DNA from: Pseudovibrio brasiliensis
GTDB taxonomy: Bacteria; Pseudomonadota; Alphaproteobacteria; Rhizobiales; Stappiaceae
Reading direction: 5' to 3'
Assembly: GCF_018282095.1 (NCBI RefSeq)
Contig: NZ_CP074126.1
Coordinates: forward strand, 3,328,341 to 3,392,340
Length of the DNA: 64,000 nt
Numbering within the stretch: the stretch's first letter is position 1; every line of letters begins with the position of its first letter. The position numbers and the translations under genes are program-made. The notes beneath the pieces were generated by a model. The model was not told where the DNA came from. It ran no database searches and saw only the letters and a list, made by a program, of their open reading frames with translations. This document shows, one piece after another, positions 35,897 to 44,845 of the stretch.

Positions 35897-38461
35897 CTAA
35901 GCCCGTTCCTGCGTCTTGGCTTCCAACGTTTCTTTCACCGTGGTTGCCAGCTGTTTCAGAGTGAATGGCTTCGGCAGGAAGGTGAAGCTCTCCTCCGCTG
36001 GCAGGTTCTTTTCAAACGCATCCTCAGCATAACCGGAAACGAAGATGATCTTCAGATCAGGACGTGTCTTGCGCAGCTCAATCAGCAGGCTCGGCCCATC
36101 CATCTCCGGCATCACAACGTCAGAAACCACAAGGTCAACCGCCCCGCCGGTCTCTTCCATCACTTCCAGCGCCTCAGTGCCAGAACCAGCCTCAAACACC
36201 TCATAGCCGCGCCCACTCAAGGCGCGTGCTGCAAAGGCCCGCACAGCCTCTTCATCTTCAACAAGAAGAATAGTTGCAGAACCCGTCAGGTCCGCTTCAG
36301 TCGCTTCCTGTTCCGGTTTAACCTCAACCACCTCTTCCTTCTCGGTGGTGATGTGGCGCGGGAAGAAGATGCGGAACGTTGTACCGACACCAACCTCACT
36401 GGTACAGAACACATAGCCGCCGGTTTGCTTCACAATGCCATAAACAGTGGAGAGCCCAAGGCCTGTTCCTTTGCCGACATCTTTGGTCGAGAAGAATGGC
36501 TCGAAGATCTTGTCCATCACGTCCTGAGACATGCCGTGACCGTTATCGGCCACTTCAATCAGCACGTACTCACCCGGAGGCATACCGCGCGTGTTCTCGT
36601 AGGTTTTGGAAGCGTCCTCATCCACGTTCAGCGTCCGGATGGAAACTTCACCGCCCCCTTCCATCGCATCACGGGCGTTCACCGCAAGGTTCACGATCAC
36701 CTGTTCCAGCTGGTTCACGTCAGCCATCACGGGCCACAGCTCTCGGCCATGCACCAACTTCAGCTCAATCTTTTCACCCAGCAAGCGGTCCAGTAGGATG
36801 GAAACATCAGCCAGCACATCCGCCAGCGCCAGCTCCTGCGGACGCAGTGTCTGACGACGGGAGAACGCAAGCAACTGGCGCACAAGGCCAGCAGCCCTGT
36901 TTGCATTCTGCTTGATGTTCATGATGTCCTGGAAGGCCGGATCTGTCGGACGGTGGCTTGCCAGCAGCAAGTCAGAGAAGCCGATAATCGCGGTCAGAAC
37001 GTTGTTAAAGTCATGCGCAACACCGCCAGCCAGCTGGCCAATCGCCTGCATTTTCTGGCTCTGCGCAAACTGAGCTTCCAACGCACGCTGCTGTGTGGTC
37101 TCAAGAACGTAAATCACAGCGGCATCTTCACCAGCCTGCCCGTCCTGAACAGCAGATACATAGAAGGTCGCGGAACGTGGGTCACCATTGCCCTCAAGCG
37201 AAACATCCAGCGGTGCAATCTCACTCTTGCCCAGCGCGGCTTCTTCCAGCGCGCCCTGCAAGGCAGCACGATCATTCTCAGCTACAAACTCGGTCAGCTT
37301 CACGTCTTTGCCAAGGCCCTCGCCCTGTTCAAACAGGCGCATGAACGGACCGTTGGTGCGCTCAACACGGCCATTCTTGTCGATTGAGGCAATCGCGACC
37401 GGTGTGTTGTTGAAGAAGCGGGAGAAGCGCACTTCAGCAGCACGCAGTGCTTCTTCGTCATCATTGCCAGCAGAACGGTTAATCACCAGCGTCCGGCTGT
37501 CACCAGCAAGTCCATCAGCCCCAAACGGAACACGGTGCACAAGGCGAACCGGCAGGCCAGTGCCGCTGCGGGTCACCAGATCCATATCAAAGCTCTCAGT
37601 CTTAACTTCACCCTCAGAACCCTGTAGAGCTTCAACCAGAGCCGCCCCTTCTCCGCGCACGATGTCTTTCAAAGACAGTTCGCCGGAGATGAACTGAGTC
37701 AGGTCGTAACCAAGCCAGTCCGCAAGGGTCGCATTCAGGTAAACCAGCTTGCCGGTGCTGTCAGAGGAGAAGAAGCCGCAAGGCGCATGATCAAGGAAGT
37801 TGATCACGCGTTGCAGTTCCTGGAAAGAATTTTCCTGCTCGGTGCGATCACGGGTAATGTCAGAAACCTGCCAGATGGTAATGCCGCTATCCACGCCAAC
37901 AGCAGCATCCTGCTCCAGCGGGCGAACGGTAATGCGATACCAGCGCGCGCCGCTGGCAACCTCACCAACAGCATTCGGCAGGCGCACTTCCTCTGTCGCG
38001 TAACGACCAGTTCGCACGGCTTGCGAAAGCCGGAATATGGCATCTGCGGCGTCCGGATCCGAGGAGAATACCCGCTCGACCGTGCGCACATCAGCTGGAC
38101 CGCGCGCGCCTGTCAGCTCAGCATAGGACTGGTTGGCGTAGATGATGCGGCCATTATGATCCGCCAGCAACACACCATCATCCAGCGAGTTCATGAAGGA
38201 TTCGGCCAGCGGATTGCGGTGGGATTTGGAGATGAACCGTAACAGGCCAATGGCCATGGCAAAGAGCGAGAACACCCCGACAACGGCCAGAACACCCAGC
38301 AGCCCCAGTATGTAAGGCTCGGCCTGTTCTTTGCGCATCAACGCGAAAGCGGCTGTTGCTGCGACAAGGCCGAGTGCAAGCAGCATCAAGGCCCCAAGGC
38401 TGCCCCCCTTGTCTGTCCTGTCAATCACCGGCTCAGGTCGCCGCGCTTCGGTCTTTGTCAT
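35897..38461 (-). CDS. cckA: Hybrid sensor histidine kinase/phosphatase CckA
   Basis: Membrane-bound cell-cycle kinase that, through ChpT, phosphorylates CtrA in alphaproteobacteria. 854 residues from the chosen ATG, which has GAGGG upstream. Two membrane helices (about 22-42 and 50-76) are followed by three PAS-like regions (about 85-460). The HisKA domain has the CckA-specific QLAGGVAHDFNNVLTAIIGF (His483). The ATPase domain has NLAVNARDAMEGGGE, DNGHGMS and KGTGLGLSTVYGIVKQTGG. A C-terminal receiver follows with LVVSDVVMPEMDGPSL (Asp781). It sits directly upstream of none of its own pathway genes but beside flhB, an arrangement seen in several alphaproteobacteria. Confidence 0.95.
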   Translation of the reverse strand: MTKTEARRPEPVIDRTDKGGSLGALMLLALGLVAATAAFALMRKEQAEPYILGLLGVLAVVGVFSLFAMAIGLLRFISKSHRNPLAESFMNSLDDGVLLADHNGRIIYANQSYAELTGARGPADVRTVERVFSSDPDAADAIFRLSQAVRTGRYATEEVRLPNAVGEVASGARWYRITVRPLEQDAAVGVDSGITIWQVSDITRDRTEQENSFQELQRVINFLDHAPCGFFSSDSTGKLVYLNATLADWLGYDLTQFISGELSLKDIVRGEGAALVEALQGSEGEVKTESFDMDLVTRSGTGLPVRLVHRVPFGADGLAGDSRTLVINRSAGNDDEEALRAAEVRFSRFFNNTPVAIASIDKNGRVERTNGPFMRLFEQGEGLGKDVKLTEFVAENDRAALQGALEEAALGKSEIAPLDVSLEGNGDPRSATFYVSAVQDGQAGEDAAVIYVLETTQQRALEAQFAQSQKMQAIGQLAGGVAHDFNNVLTAIIGFSDLLLASHRPTDPAFQDIMNIKQNANRAAGLVRQLLAFSRRQTLRPQELALADVLADVSILLDRLLGEKIELKLVHGRELWPVMADVNQLEQVIVNLAVNARDAMEGGGEVSIRTLNVDEDASKTYENTRGMPPGEYVLIEVADNGHGMSQDVMDKIFEPFFSTKDVGKGTGLGLSTVYGIVKQTGGYVFCTSEVGVGTTFRIFFPRHITTEKEEVVEVKPEQEATEADLTGSATILLVEDEEAVRAFAARALSGRGYEVFEAGSGTEALEVMEETGGAVDLVVSDVVMPEMDGPSLLIELRKTRPDLKIIFVSGYAEDAFEKNLPAEESFTFLPKPFTLKQLATTVKETLEAKTQERA

Positions 38462-38553
38462 CTTACCCTCTCTACGGCTACCCGCAGACACCTTGACTCT
38501 TTCGCCATGAGAATAATCCGCTCAAAAGCCGACACTCCAGCGCTCCCGCGCTG

Positions 38554-39630
38554 TTAAGACCGCCAGCTCCTCTTTTTACGCAGCTGCATGACATAACCAA
38601 TCACCTTCGCAACCGCGGCGTAGTGCTCCTCAGGCACATAATCGTTCAACTCAATCGATGCGTACAACGCACGTGCCAGTGGAGGGTTCTCCACGATCGG
38701 CACATCAGATTCTTTCGCAACCTCTCGGATGCGGAGCGCCAGGTCATCCACCCCAAGCGCAACACACTGCGGCGCTCCCATGCCCTCTTCATAGCTCAGA
38801 GCAACCGCGTAGTGGGTCGGGTTTGTAATAACAACCGTCGCATCCGGCACACTTGCCATCATTCTGTTGCGTGAACGCTGAAGGCGCAACTCTCGAATTT
38901 TGGCTTTAATCTTGGGATCACCCTCAGATTGCTTGTATTCCTCTTTCACTTCCTGCTGGGTCATCTTTTGCTTTTCGAACCATTTTTTGCGCTGCCAGAC
39001 CAGATCGGCCCCGGCAACAACAGTCATAAGCGCAAGAATTGCCCCAATCACCATAATGGCGAGTTCACGAACCTCCTCCAGCACAAGGCCCGTTTCTCGG
39101 AACACCACCGTGTCCAACCGGTCTCTTTCTGGCCACAACACCAGAAAAACCACCGCCGCCACCGCAATGATCTTCACCAGCCCCTTCAGGAAGTTGGCGA
39201 GGCTGTCTTTAGAGAACAGTCTCTTCATCCCTGAAAGCGGCGAGATCTTGTTCAGCTTCGGCTTCAACCGCTCCGCAGTCCAGAGCGGTTTATGCTGAAC
39301 CACGTTTCCAACCACGGCGAGCGCCATCAGCGTCAGCAAGGGCAGTGCCACCACACCAAGTATTTCGGGCCCAGTTATTTCTAAAAGGAAAACAAGCGCA
39401 CCCGGATCAACAGCAATTGTGTCCGCATGGGCAAAAAAACCCTTTAAAATAGTAGAAATGCCCCCGACCATCGCTGGCGCAAGGAAAGATATCACCAAAG
39501 CGGTCCCCACCAACGAGAACCATGCACTCACTTCCTGCGATTTTGGTATGTCCCCTTTCTCGAATGCATCATCGAGCCGCTTTTGCGTGGGGTCCTCGGT
39601 TTTCTCCGAATCGTCGGTATCTTCAGCCAT
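38554..39630 (-). CDS. flhB: Flagellar type III export protein FlhB
   Basis: Inner-membrane export-gate component that controls the switch in export specificity. 358 residues. The N-terminus SEKTEDPTQKRLDDAFEKGD is canonical. Four membrane helices follow, then a cytoplasmic domain with the self-cleavage site VVITNPTHYAVAL (N-P-T-H). The C-terminus ends in basic LRKKRSWRS. Lies 10 bases downstream of fliR, in the minus-strand flgB-flgC-fliE-fliQ-fliR-flhB operon. Confidence 0.97.
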   Translation of the reverse strand: MAEDTDDSEKTEDPTQKRLDDAFEKGDIPKSQEVSAWFSLVGTALVISFLAPAMVGGISTILKGFFAHADTIAVDPGALVFLLEITGPEILGVVALPLLTLMALAVVGNVVQHKPLWTAERLKPKLNKISPLSGMKRLFSKDSLANFLKGLVKIIAVAAVVFLVLWPERDRLDTVVFRETGLVLEEVRELAIMVIGAILALMTVVAGADLVWQRKKWFEKQKMTQQEVKEEYKQSEGDPKIKAKIRELRLQRSRNRMMASVPDATVVITNPTHYAVALSYEEGMGAPQCVALGVDDLALRIREVAKESDVPIVENPPLARALYASIELNDYVPEEHYAAVAKVIGYVMQLRKKRSWRS

Positions 39631-39640
39631 CAGCTCCTCA

Positions 39641-40414
39641 CTAATTCAAAAGGAACGGCTGAAGTGCTTCACGGAACTCTGACAGATAGTAGCCCATCAG
39701 AGTGGAAAGCAGCAGCAGGAAGATGCCAAAGCCGATCATGATGTTGACCGGCATGGCGATGAAGAAGATCTGCATCTGAGGCATCAGCTTATTCAGCAAG
39801 CCCAGACTGAAGTAAAACACAATCCCGACCACAATAAACGGCGCGCCCAGACGCACGGCCACGGAGAACATATGCGTCACCGTCTCAACTGCCAACGCAG
39901 AAAGGTCACCAACTGGCAATGGATTGCCAGGCGGAAACAGCACAAAGCTGTCCTGCATGGCCGCAATCATCACGTAGTGCAGGTTTGTCACGAACACCAT
40001 GCAAATGCCAAGCACGTTGAGGAAGTTACCCATCAACGCCCCTTGCTGGCCGGAGTTCGTCGCATCCCCGCCCATCGCGAACGCAAGGCCGGACTGGTTT
40101 GCCATGATTGTCCCCGCCACTGAGAGTGCATAGGAAATCAACTTCATGGACAAACCAATGAAGAACCCAACCATCAGCTCACCACCCAGCAACGCCAGAA
40201 GCTTGGGCAAGCTGCTCATCACATCATCAGGATAGAGATTGGAGTTGATTGGCAGGAACACATAGGTCAGCAGTAGCGCAATAGTCAGACGAACGCGAAC
40301 GGGAATGAAGGTTTCACCAAACGCCGGCACAAGCATGATCATCGTGCCAATACGCGCAAACATCAGCAGAAAGCTAACGACGATCACCGGTAAAAAATCC
40401 AGATTGATCGTCAC
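39641..40414 (-). CDS. fliR: Flagellar export protein FliR
   Basis: Export-gate subunit in the inner membrane, 257 residues with about six helices. Typical segments: MFARIGTMIMLVPAFGETFIPVRVR at the start and SVAVRLGAPFIVVGIVFYFSLGLLNKLMPQ later. GTG start at 40414 with GGGGG upstream. Located between fliQ and flhB. Confidence 0.95.
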   Translation of the reverse strand: MTINLDFLPVIVVSFLLMFARIGTMIMLVPAFGETFIPVRVRLTIALLLTYVFLPINSNLYPDDVMSSLPKLLALLGGELMVGFFIGLSMKLISYALSVAGTIMANQSGLAFAMGGDATNSGQQGALMGNFLNVLGICMVFVTNLHYVMIAAMQDSFVLFPPGNPLPVGDLSALAVETVTHMFSVAVRLGAPFIVVGIVFYFSLGLLNKLMPQMQIFFIAMPVNIMIGFGIFLLLLSTLMGYYLSEFREALQPFLLN

Positions 40415-40457
40415 AGAATTGCCCCCAGAATGCGCGTCGCCTTGCGCTGTATCTCGC

Positions 40458-40724
40458 TCAATATCCGGAGATAATCAACCCGGCAATGCGGTTTGTAAAA
40501 GAATTCATCAACTCCCCCATGAAGGGAAGCGTCACAAGCAACGCAATAAAGATGCTCAGGATCTTGGGAACAAACACCAGCGTCTGTTCCTGAATTTGTG
40601 TCAGCGCCTGAAACAGCGCCACAATCACACCAACCAGAAGTCCGATAAGCATAACGGGGGCCGACACCAGAATAAGTGTCCATATGCCTTCGCTGGCAAT
40701 ATCCAGCACTTCTGCTCCGGTCAT
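40458..40724 (-). CDS. fliQ: Flagellar export protein FliQ
   Basis: 88-residue export-gate subunit with two membrane helices (VSAPVMLIGLLVGVIVALFQ and SIFIALLVTLPFMG). The pattern ALTQIQEQTLVFVPK between them is the FliQ signature. ATG at 40724. 43 bases before fliR in the same operon. Confidence 0.95.
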   Translation of the reverse strand: MTGAEVLDIASEGIWTLILVSAPVMLIGLLVGVIVALFQALTQIQEQTLVFVPKILSIFIALLVTLPFMGELMNSFTNRIAGLIISGY

Positions 40725-40780
40725 TGTGTTCTAACCACCATTTCCCTTAGTTCACTGACACCTCACATAAAGCGAACCAA

Positions 40781-41089
40781 TCAGATTGGCATCCGCATAA
40801 TTTCTTCATACGCAGAAATAACGCGGTCACGAACAGAAACAACGGTTTCCAGAGCCAGCTCAGTCTCGGCAACTGCGGTCACAACATCCACCACATTGGC
40901 CTTGCCCTGCAGCAGATCGAGAGACTGCACATCAGCAATCTGACCGCTCTCATTGATCTCGCTGATCGCCGACTGGACCATATTGCCAAAGGCGCCGCTC
41001 TTATCACCAGACTCACTGGCAGCTTCAAGCGGGTTGCTCAGCTTTGCTGTGTTTGCATATGCACTTGCAGCAATAGAAGCATTAGACAT
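40781..41089 (-). CDS. fliE: Flagellar hook-basal body protein FliE
   Basis: Joins the MS ring to the rod. 102 residues. C-terminal SLDLLQGKANVVDVVTAVAETELALETVVSVRDRVISAYEEIMRMPI in several parts (VAETELALETVV, AYEEIMRMPI) is the FliE signature. The ATG at 41089 is chosen because AAGGAG lies upstream. Follows flgC closely. Confidence 0.95.
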   Translation of the reverse strand: MSNASIAASAYANTAKLSNPLEAASESGDKSGAFGNMVQSAISEINESGQIADVQSLDLLQGKANVVDVVTAVAETELALETVVSVRDRVISAYEEIMRMPI

Positions 41090-41124
41090 GATTGTATCTC
41101 CTTCCGGTGTCAGCCAACCGGTCA

Positions 41125-41535
41125 TCAACCTCTAAGAATGTCGAGTGTTTTCTGCATCATGGAGCGGGAAGACTTCACCACGTTCAGGTTTGCCTCATAA
41201 GAACGTGTGGCTTCCTGCATGTCCGCCATCTCAACCAGCGTATTCACATTCGGCATCTTTACGTAGCCTTTGTCATTCGCTGCAGGATGGTCTGGCTCAT
41301 AACGCAGCTTGAACTCGCTCTTGTCTTCACGAACCCGGCCAAGCTTCACCAGCTCAGCCTCAACCTTGGCGTCAAAGCTGCTGGAAAATGTAGGAACCTT
41401 ACGGCGATACGGATCCTCACCTGGTGTCTGACCAGTGGAATCAGCGTTCGCAATGTTTTCTGCGATCACACGCATACGGCCCGTCTGAGCTTTCAGACCG
41501 GACGCCGCAATAAACATCGACTTAATAAAATCCAT
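41125..41535 (-). CDS. flgC: Flagellar proximal rod protein FlgC
   Basis: Proximal rod subunit, 136 residues. N-terminal IAASGLKAQTGRMRVIAENI has the rod-hook motif, GYVKMPNVNTLVEMADMQEA is typical of FlgC, and the C-terminal helix RSYEANLNVVKSSRSMMQKT follows. GGGAGGGGA precedes the ATG at 41535. Second gene after flgB. Confidence 0.96.
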   Translation of the reverse strand: MDFIKSMFIAASGLKAQTGRMRVIAENIANADSTGQTPGEDPYRRKVPTFSSSFDAKVEAELVKLGRVREDKSEFKLRYEPDHPAANDKGYVKMPNVNTLVEMADMQEATRSYEANLNVVKSSRSMMQKTLDILRG

Positions 41536-41592
41536 GGTCCCCTCCCACATTTGCCTTGATGCCGCTCACATCACAGCAACTGCTCTCAATCA

Positions 41593-41997
41593 TCACTTCA
41601 GCGCGCTCTTCAACATGCCAAGGCTGCGCGAATAAAGGCTCGTCGCAGTCTGGTAGTCGATCTGGTTCTGAGCGATCTTCATCATCTGCTCTTCAAGAAC
41701 CACGCTGTTGCCATCCGGCGTTCTCTCAAAGCTGGACGCCTTGGAAACTTTCGTCCCAACGCCCGCGCTGATACCCCCACTGGTAATATGCCCGGCACTG
41801 GTCACCACAGGGCGCAGCGCCCCGGTTCCCTGCTCGGCATCCACCATGTCGGAGAAGCTCAGTTCCTTAAGGTCTTTACTGCGGTATCCCGGCGTGTCCG
41901 CATTTGCGACGTTTTCCGCAAGCACACCCTGACGTTGTTGGTGCCATTGCATTTTCTGGCGCAACGCCTGAAACATCGGGAGATCAGTTAAGGCCAT
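41593..41997 (-). CDS. flgB: Flagellar proximal rod protein FlgB
   Basis: Proximal rod subunit, 134 residues. Motif QGVLAENVANADTPGYRSKDL and C-terminal NQIDYQTATSLYSRSLGMLKSA are canonical. First gene of the flgB-flgC-fliE-fliQ-fliR-flhB operon. Two CtrA-type boxes lie 65-100 bases upstream. Confidence 0.95.
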   Translation of the reverse strand: MALTDLPMFQALRQKMQWHQQRQGVLAENVANADTPGYRSKDLKELSFSDMVDAEQGTGALRPVVTSAGHITSGGISAGVGTKVSKASSFERTPDGNSVVLEEQMMKIAQNQIDYQTATSLYSRSLGMLKSALK

Positions 41998-42063
41998 CTG
42001 ACAGCACAACCTATGAGAACAGATTTGTTAAATTAAACTAGGAAGAAAGTGCCTAGGCAATGG

Positions 42064-42078
42064 TTAACAAAAGGTTAA
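42064..42078. promoter_or_regulatory. CtrA-type box 1 (flgB/fliO region)
   Basis: TTAACAAAAGGTTAA: two TTAA half-sites exactly 7 bases apart, the full consensus for the cell-cycle regulator CtrA. CtrA controls early flagellar operons in Caulobacter. Confidence 0.65.
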
Positions 42079-42080
42079 TA

Positions 42081-42095
42081 TTAAGGTTCCATTAA
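42081..42095. promoter_or_regulatory. CtrA-type box 2 (flgB/fliO region)
   Basis: TTAAGGTTCCATTAA: again TTAA-N7-TTAA, starting 17 bases after the first box. Confidence 0.6.
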
Positions 42096-42442
42096 GAATT
42101 ACACACCGAAGAATCCTTAAAAAGCAGGGGAATAGCCAAAATCACGCTCCGGCGAGTCACCGGACAGAATCAACACCTTCAGAACCTATTAAGAATTGCG
42201 GCAGCGGGAGTGGAAAATTTTGCCCAGCTAGCAAAATTCACCTAGCCAAGAGGCCCATTTCGCGATTTTCGCGCAAAAACTCGGGTAACGCCACAAACTT
42301 CACCCTTCTAAACTGTTCATTCTACATAAACTATAGGTTACAAATGCGCGCATGAGTTAATGCGGGGATTCGTACCCCAGTTCCGGGCTGTTTGCTCACG
42401 CAGATGGTCCGCTGAATGTTGAATACGAGTTGAGGAACATTC

Positions 42443-43960
42443 ATGCCTGACTGGCTGGCCCAAACCACCGGTATGTCTCAGGGAAGCGCGCAGCTTCTTG
42501 CAGTCGTACTGGCCATGCTGATTATCGCGGTTCTCATCGCGGTTTGCATTCCGCTTTTGAAACGCTTTGCCCGAACCAGCTACAAAGGTTCGCGAAGTCG
42601 CCAGCCTCGTCTGGCCATCATGGATGCAACCGACATTGATGCACGGCGCAGACTTCTCCTCGTGCGCAGAGATAATGTCGAGCACCTCATCATGATTGGT
42701 GGTGCAAATGATGTTGTGGTCGAACAGGGCATCATCCGCGGCATGCCGGTTTCCACGCCGCCACGCGGACAGATGTACGCAGGCAACGGCCAGACCGGTG
42801 CAGCACCGGCAGCCGTTGAGCAGGCTCAGGGAACGGGCGAACCAACCGCTCGCCTGAACTGGGGGGAAGAGGCAGCTCCAGCGCCAACCCCGGCTCCTGC
42901 TCCGGCAGAACCTAAGCCAGCACCGGTTACCCGCCCTGATCCAAAACAGACGCCAGAAGCCAAGGCACCTGTTCAGCCAGCAGCGGCAGCACCTGCGCCA
43001 ACGGTTGCAGCACCTCAGCGCGAGAAAGTTATCGCAGCACCACAGACTGCACCACTACGCGCAGCAAAGCCGATGGCTGCTGCTCCTACTCCAGCGGCTA
43101 CAGCAAACAAACCAACAGCGCTTCAAACACCTACCATTGGCGGCGCGCGCGGTGTTCAGAAGGTAGCAGCCCGTCCAATTTCCGCACGTCCGGCACCTGC
43201 TCGTAATGTTGGCTTCAACCAGCCAAAGCCTGCGCCAAAAGCAGCTGAACCTCAGGCACCTGTCGTAGAGAAGCCAGCACCGAAGGCCGCTGAACCAAAG
43301 GCACCAGTTGCTGAAAAGCCTGCTGCAAAAGCTGAAGAGCCAAAGGTTGAGACAGCGCCATCCAACAAGCCAATTCCAAAAGCTGCAATGCGACCGCCAA
43401 TGAATGGCCCGGCAGCAAAGGCAGCCAGCGCCTTCATGCGTCCACGTGTCAACGAAGCTCCAGCCAAAGCACAGGACGAAAAGAAGGAAGAGCCGAAGCC
43501 AGAAGCAGCTCCAGCAGACAAATCAGCTGCAACTCCGAATAAGCAGGCTGCTGAGAAACCAGCAGCAACGCCGGAAAAAGCAGCTGAGGCAAAACCTGCA
43601 GAACAGCCCAAAGAGCCAAAAGAGCCAGCAGTAAAAGAACCTGCGGCCAAGGCGGAAGCAGAAGCGGCTCCAGCAGCAGCAGCAGATCAAAAGCCTGCGA
43701 AAGCTGAGGGCCAGAAGCCGGCACCTGCAAAGACAGAAGAAAAGCCAGCAGAAAAGTCTGAAGCGAAGAAGCCTGCAAAAGCTGAAAAGTCCAAAGAGCC
43801 TGCCAAGCAGCCGAAACAGGAAGAGAAGCCAAAAGCTTCAAAGCAAGCTGCAAAGAAAACAGACAAAACACCACCTAAAGAAGACCCGCAAGAAGCCATG
43901 GATGGCATCGCAAAGGAAATGGCAGACCTGCTAGATGACATCGAGGCCAACACTAAATAA
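42443..43960 (+). CDS. fliO: FliO-like flagellar biosynthesis protein with long Ala/Pro/Lys/Glu-rich C-terminus
   Basis: FliO helps assemble the FliP ring. The 505-residue protein has a short N-terminus, a membrane helix (about 19-40) and a FliO-like cytoplasmic domain (LAIMDATDIDARRRLLLVRR, then IMIGGANDVVVEQGI, to about 105). After that come some 370 residues of low complexity with degenerate repeats such as KAAEPQAPVVEKPAPKAAEP, and a short acidic end with MDGIAKEMADLLDDIEANTK. Usual FliO is 100-150 residues, so the extension is exceptional. AGGAAC precedes the ATG. The 3' end overlaps fliP by 26 bases. Confidence 0.85.
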   Translation: MPDWLAQTTGMSQGSAQLLAVVLAMLIIAVLIAVCIPLLKRFARTSYKGSRSRQPRLAIMDATDIDARRRLLLVRRDNVEHLIMIGGANDVVVEQGIIRGMPVSTPPRGQMYAGNGQTGAAPAAVEQAQGTGEPTARLNWGEEAAPAPTPAPAPAEPKPAPVTRPDPKQTPEAKAPVQPAAAAPAPTVAAPQREKVIAAPQTAPLRAAKPMAAAPTPAATANKPTALQTPTIGGARGVQKVAARPISARPAPARNVGFNQPKPAPKAAEPQAPVVEKPAPKAAEPKAPVAEKPAAKAEEPKVETAPSNKPIPKAAMRPPMNGPAAKAASAFMRPRVNEAPAKAQDEKKEEPKPEAAPADKSAATPNKQAAEKPAATPEKAAEAKPAEQPKEPKEPAVKEPAAKAEAEAAPAAAADQKPAKAEGQKPAPAKTEEKPAEKSEAKKPAKAEKSKEPAKQPKQEEKPKASKQAAKKTDKTPPKEDPQEAMDGIAKEMADLLDDIEANTK

Positions 43961-44732
43961 TTTTGCGGGATTGGTGAAAGCAAAGTTGGGCGGAAGCAAA
44001 GGGCAAATTGGCCTTTTGGTTTTCGCTCTCTTGCTTTTCTGGTTTGGTCCTGCCGCCGCACAAAGCATCTCAATTGACTTCGGCGGTGGTGAAGGCGATT
44101 CCGTAACAGAGCGCGCCGTTCAACTGGTCATGCTGTTAACGGTGCTTTCTCTTGCACCAAGCATCCTGATCATGGTGACGAGCTTCACACGTATTGTTGT
44201 GGTGCTCTCCCTGCTCCGCTCAGCCATCGGCTTGCAGACTGCCCCACCAAACGCAGTCATGCTTTCCCTTGCCTTGTTCCTGACAGCATTCGTCATGATG
44301 CCTGCCTTTGAAACTGCATGGGATCTGGGCGCAAAGCCTATGATTGAAGGAACCATCGAGCCACAGGAAGCCTTTGAGCGTGCCTCCGAGCCGTTCCATC
44401 AGTTCATGCGTCAACAAGTGCGTGAATCTGATCTGTTGCTCTTTCAGGAACTCGCCAAGGCCCCTACCCCAGAAACACCAGAGGATCTCAGCCTCCGCGT
44501 TCTGGTACCGGCCTTCATGATCAGTGAACTGCGCCGCGCCTTCGAGATCGGCTTCCTGCTGTATCTCCCGTTCCTGATCATCGACCTTGTGATCGCATCC
44601 GTTCTCATGTCCATGGGTATGATGATGCTGCCACCCATCGTGATCTCCCTGCCCTTCAAGCTCATCTTCTTTGTGCTTGTCGACGGCTGGCAACTGATCG
44701 CGGGCAGTCTGGTCCGAAGTTTCGGCGGTTAG
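43935..44732 (+). CDS. fliP: Flagellar export protein FliP
   Basis: Export-gate pore subunit, 265 residues. A signal-like N-terminal helix (LLVFALLLFWFGPAAAQ) is followed by the canonical LSLAPSILIMVTSFTRIVVV and LRVLVPAFMISELRRAFEIG and PPIVISLPFKLIFFVLVDGW. The start overlaps the end of fliO, which suggests translational coupling. A 540-base non-coding stretch follows. Confidence 0.97.
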   Translation: MTSRPTLNNFAGLVKAKLGGSKGQIGLLVFALLLFWFGPAAAQSISIDFGGGEGDSVTERAVQLVMLLTVLSLAPSILIMVTSFTRIVVVLSLLRSAIGLQTAPPNAVMLSLALFLTAFVMMPAFETAWDLGAKPMIEGTIEPQEAFERASEPFHQFMRQQVRESDLLLFQELAKAPTPETPEDLSLRVLVPAFMISELRRAFEIGFLLYLPFLIIDLVIASVLMSMGMMMLPPIVISLPFKLIFFVLVDGWQLIAGSLVRSFGG

Positions 44733-44756
44733 CGCCGCTCTAATCATAGAAAGTAC

Positions 44757-44790
44757 GTCAGGGCTTGGCAGCATTTCACTAAGCTCTGAC
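44757..44790 (+). other. Hairpin shortly after fliP
   Basis: GTCAGGGCTT (44757-44766) pairs with AAGCTCTGAC (44781-44790), 10 bp with one wobble. No T-tract follows. It may be the fliP 3' hairpin or a flank of the structured RNA that begins near 44846. Confidence 0.45.
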
Positions 44791-44845
44791 GACACCCTCG
44801 CAAAACTTATCCCCCTTCCCAAAATCCGTCCTATCCTAACTCTCG

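Larger units (their letters stand above)
41998..42442. other. Divergent flgB/fliO control region
   Basis: About 445 bases, AT-rich in the flgB-proximal half. It contains two tandem TTAA-N7-TTAA boxes at 42064-42095 and must carry promoters for flgB (minus) and fliO (plus). No gene is supported in it. Confidence 0.55.

Noticed and set aside
35666-36796. 376-codon open frame on the plus strand
   Set aside because: It begins in the lipoprotein gene and runs antisense to cckA with shadow-like composition.
42338-42685. 115-codon minus-strand frame over the fliO start
   Set aside because: Overlaps the FliO membrane helix on the other strand and has no ribosome-binding site or family features.
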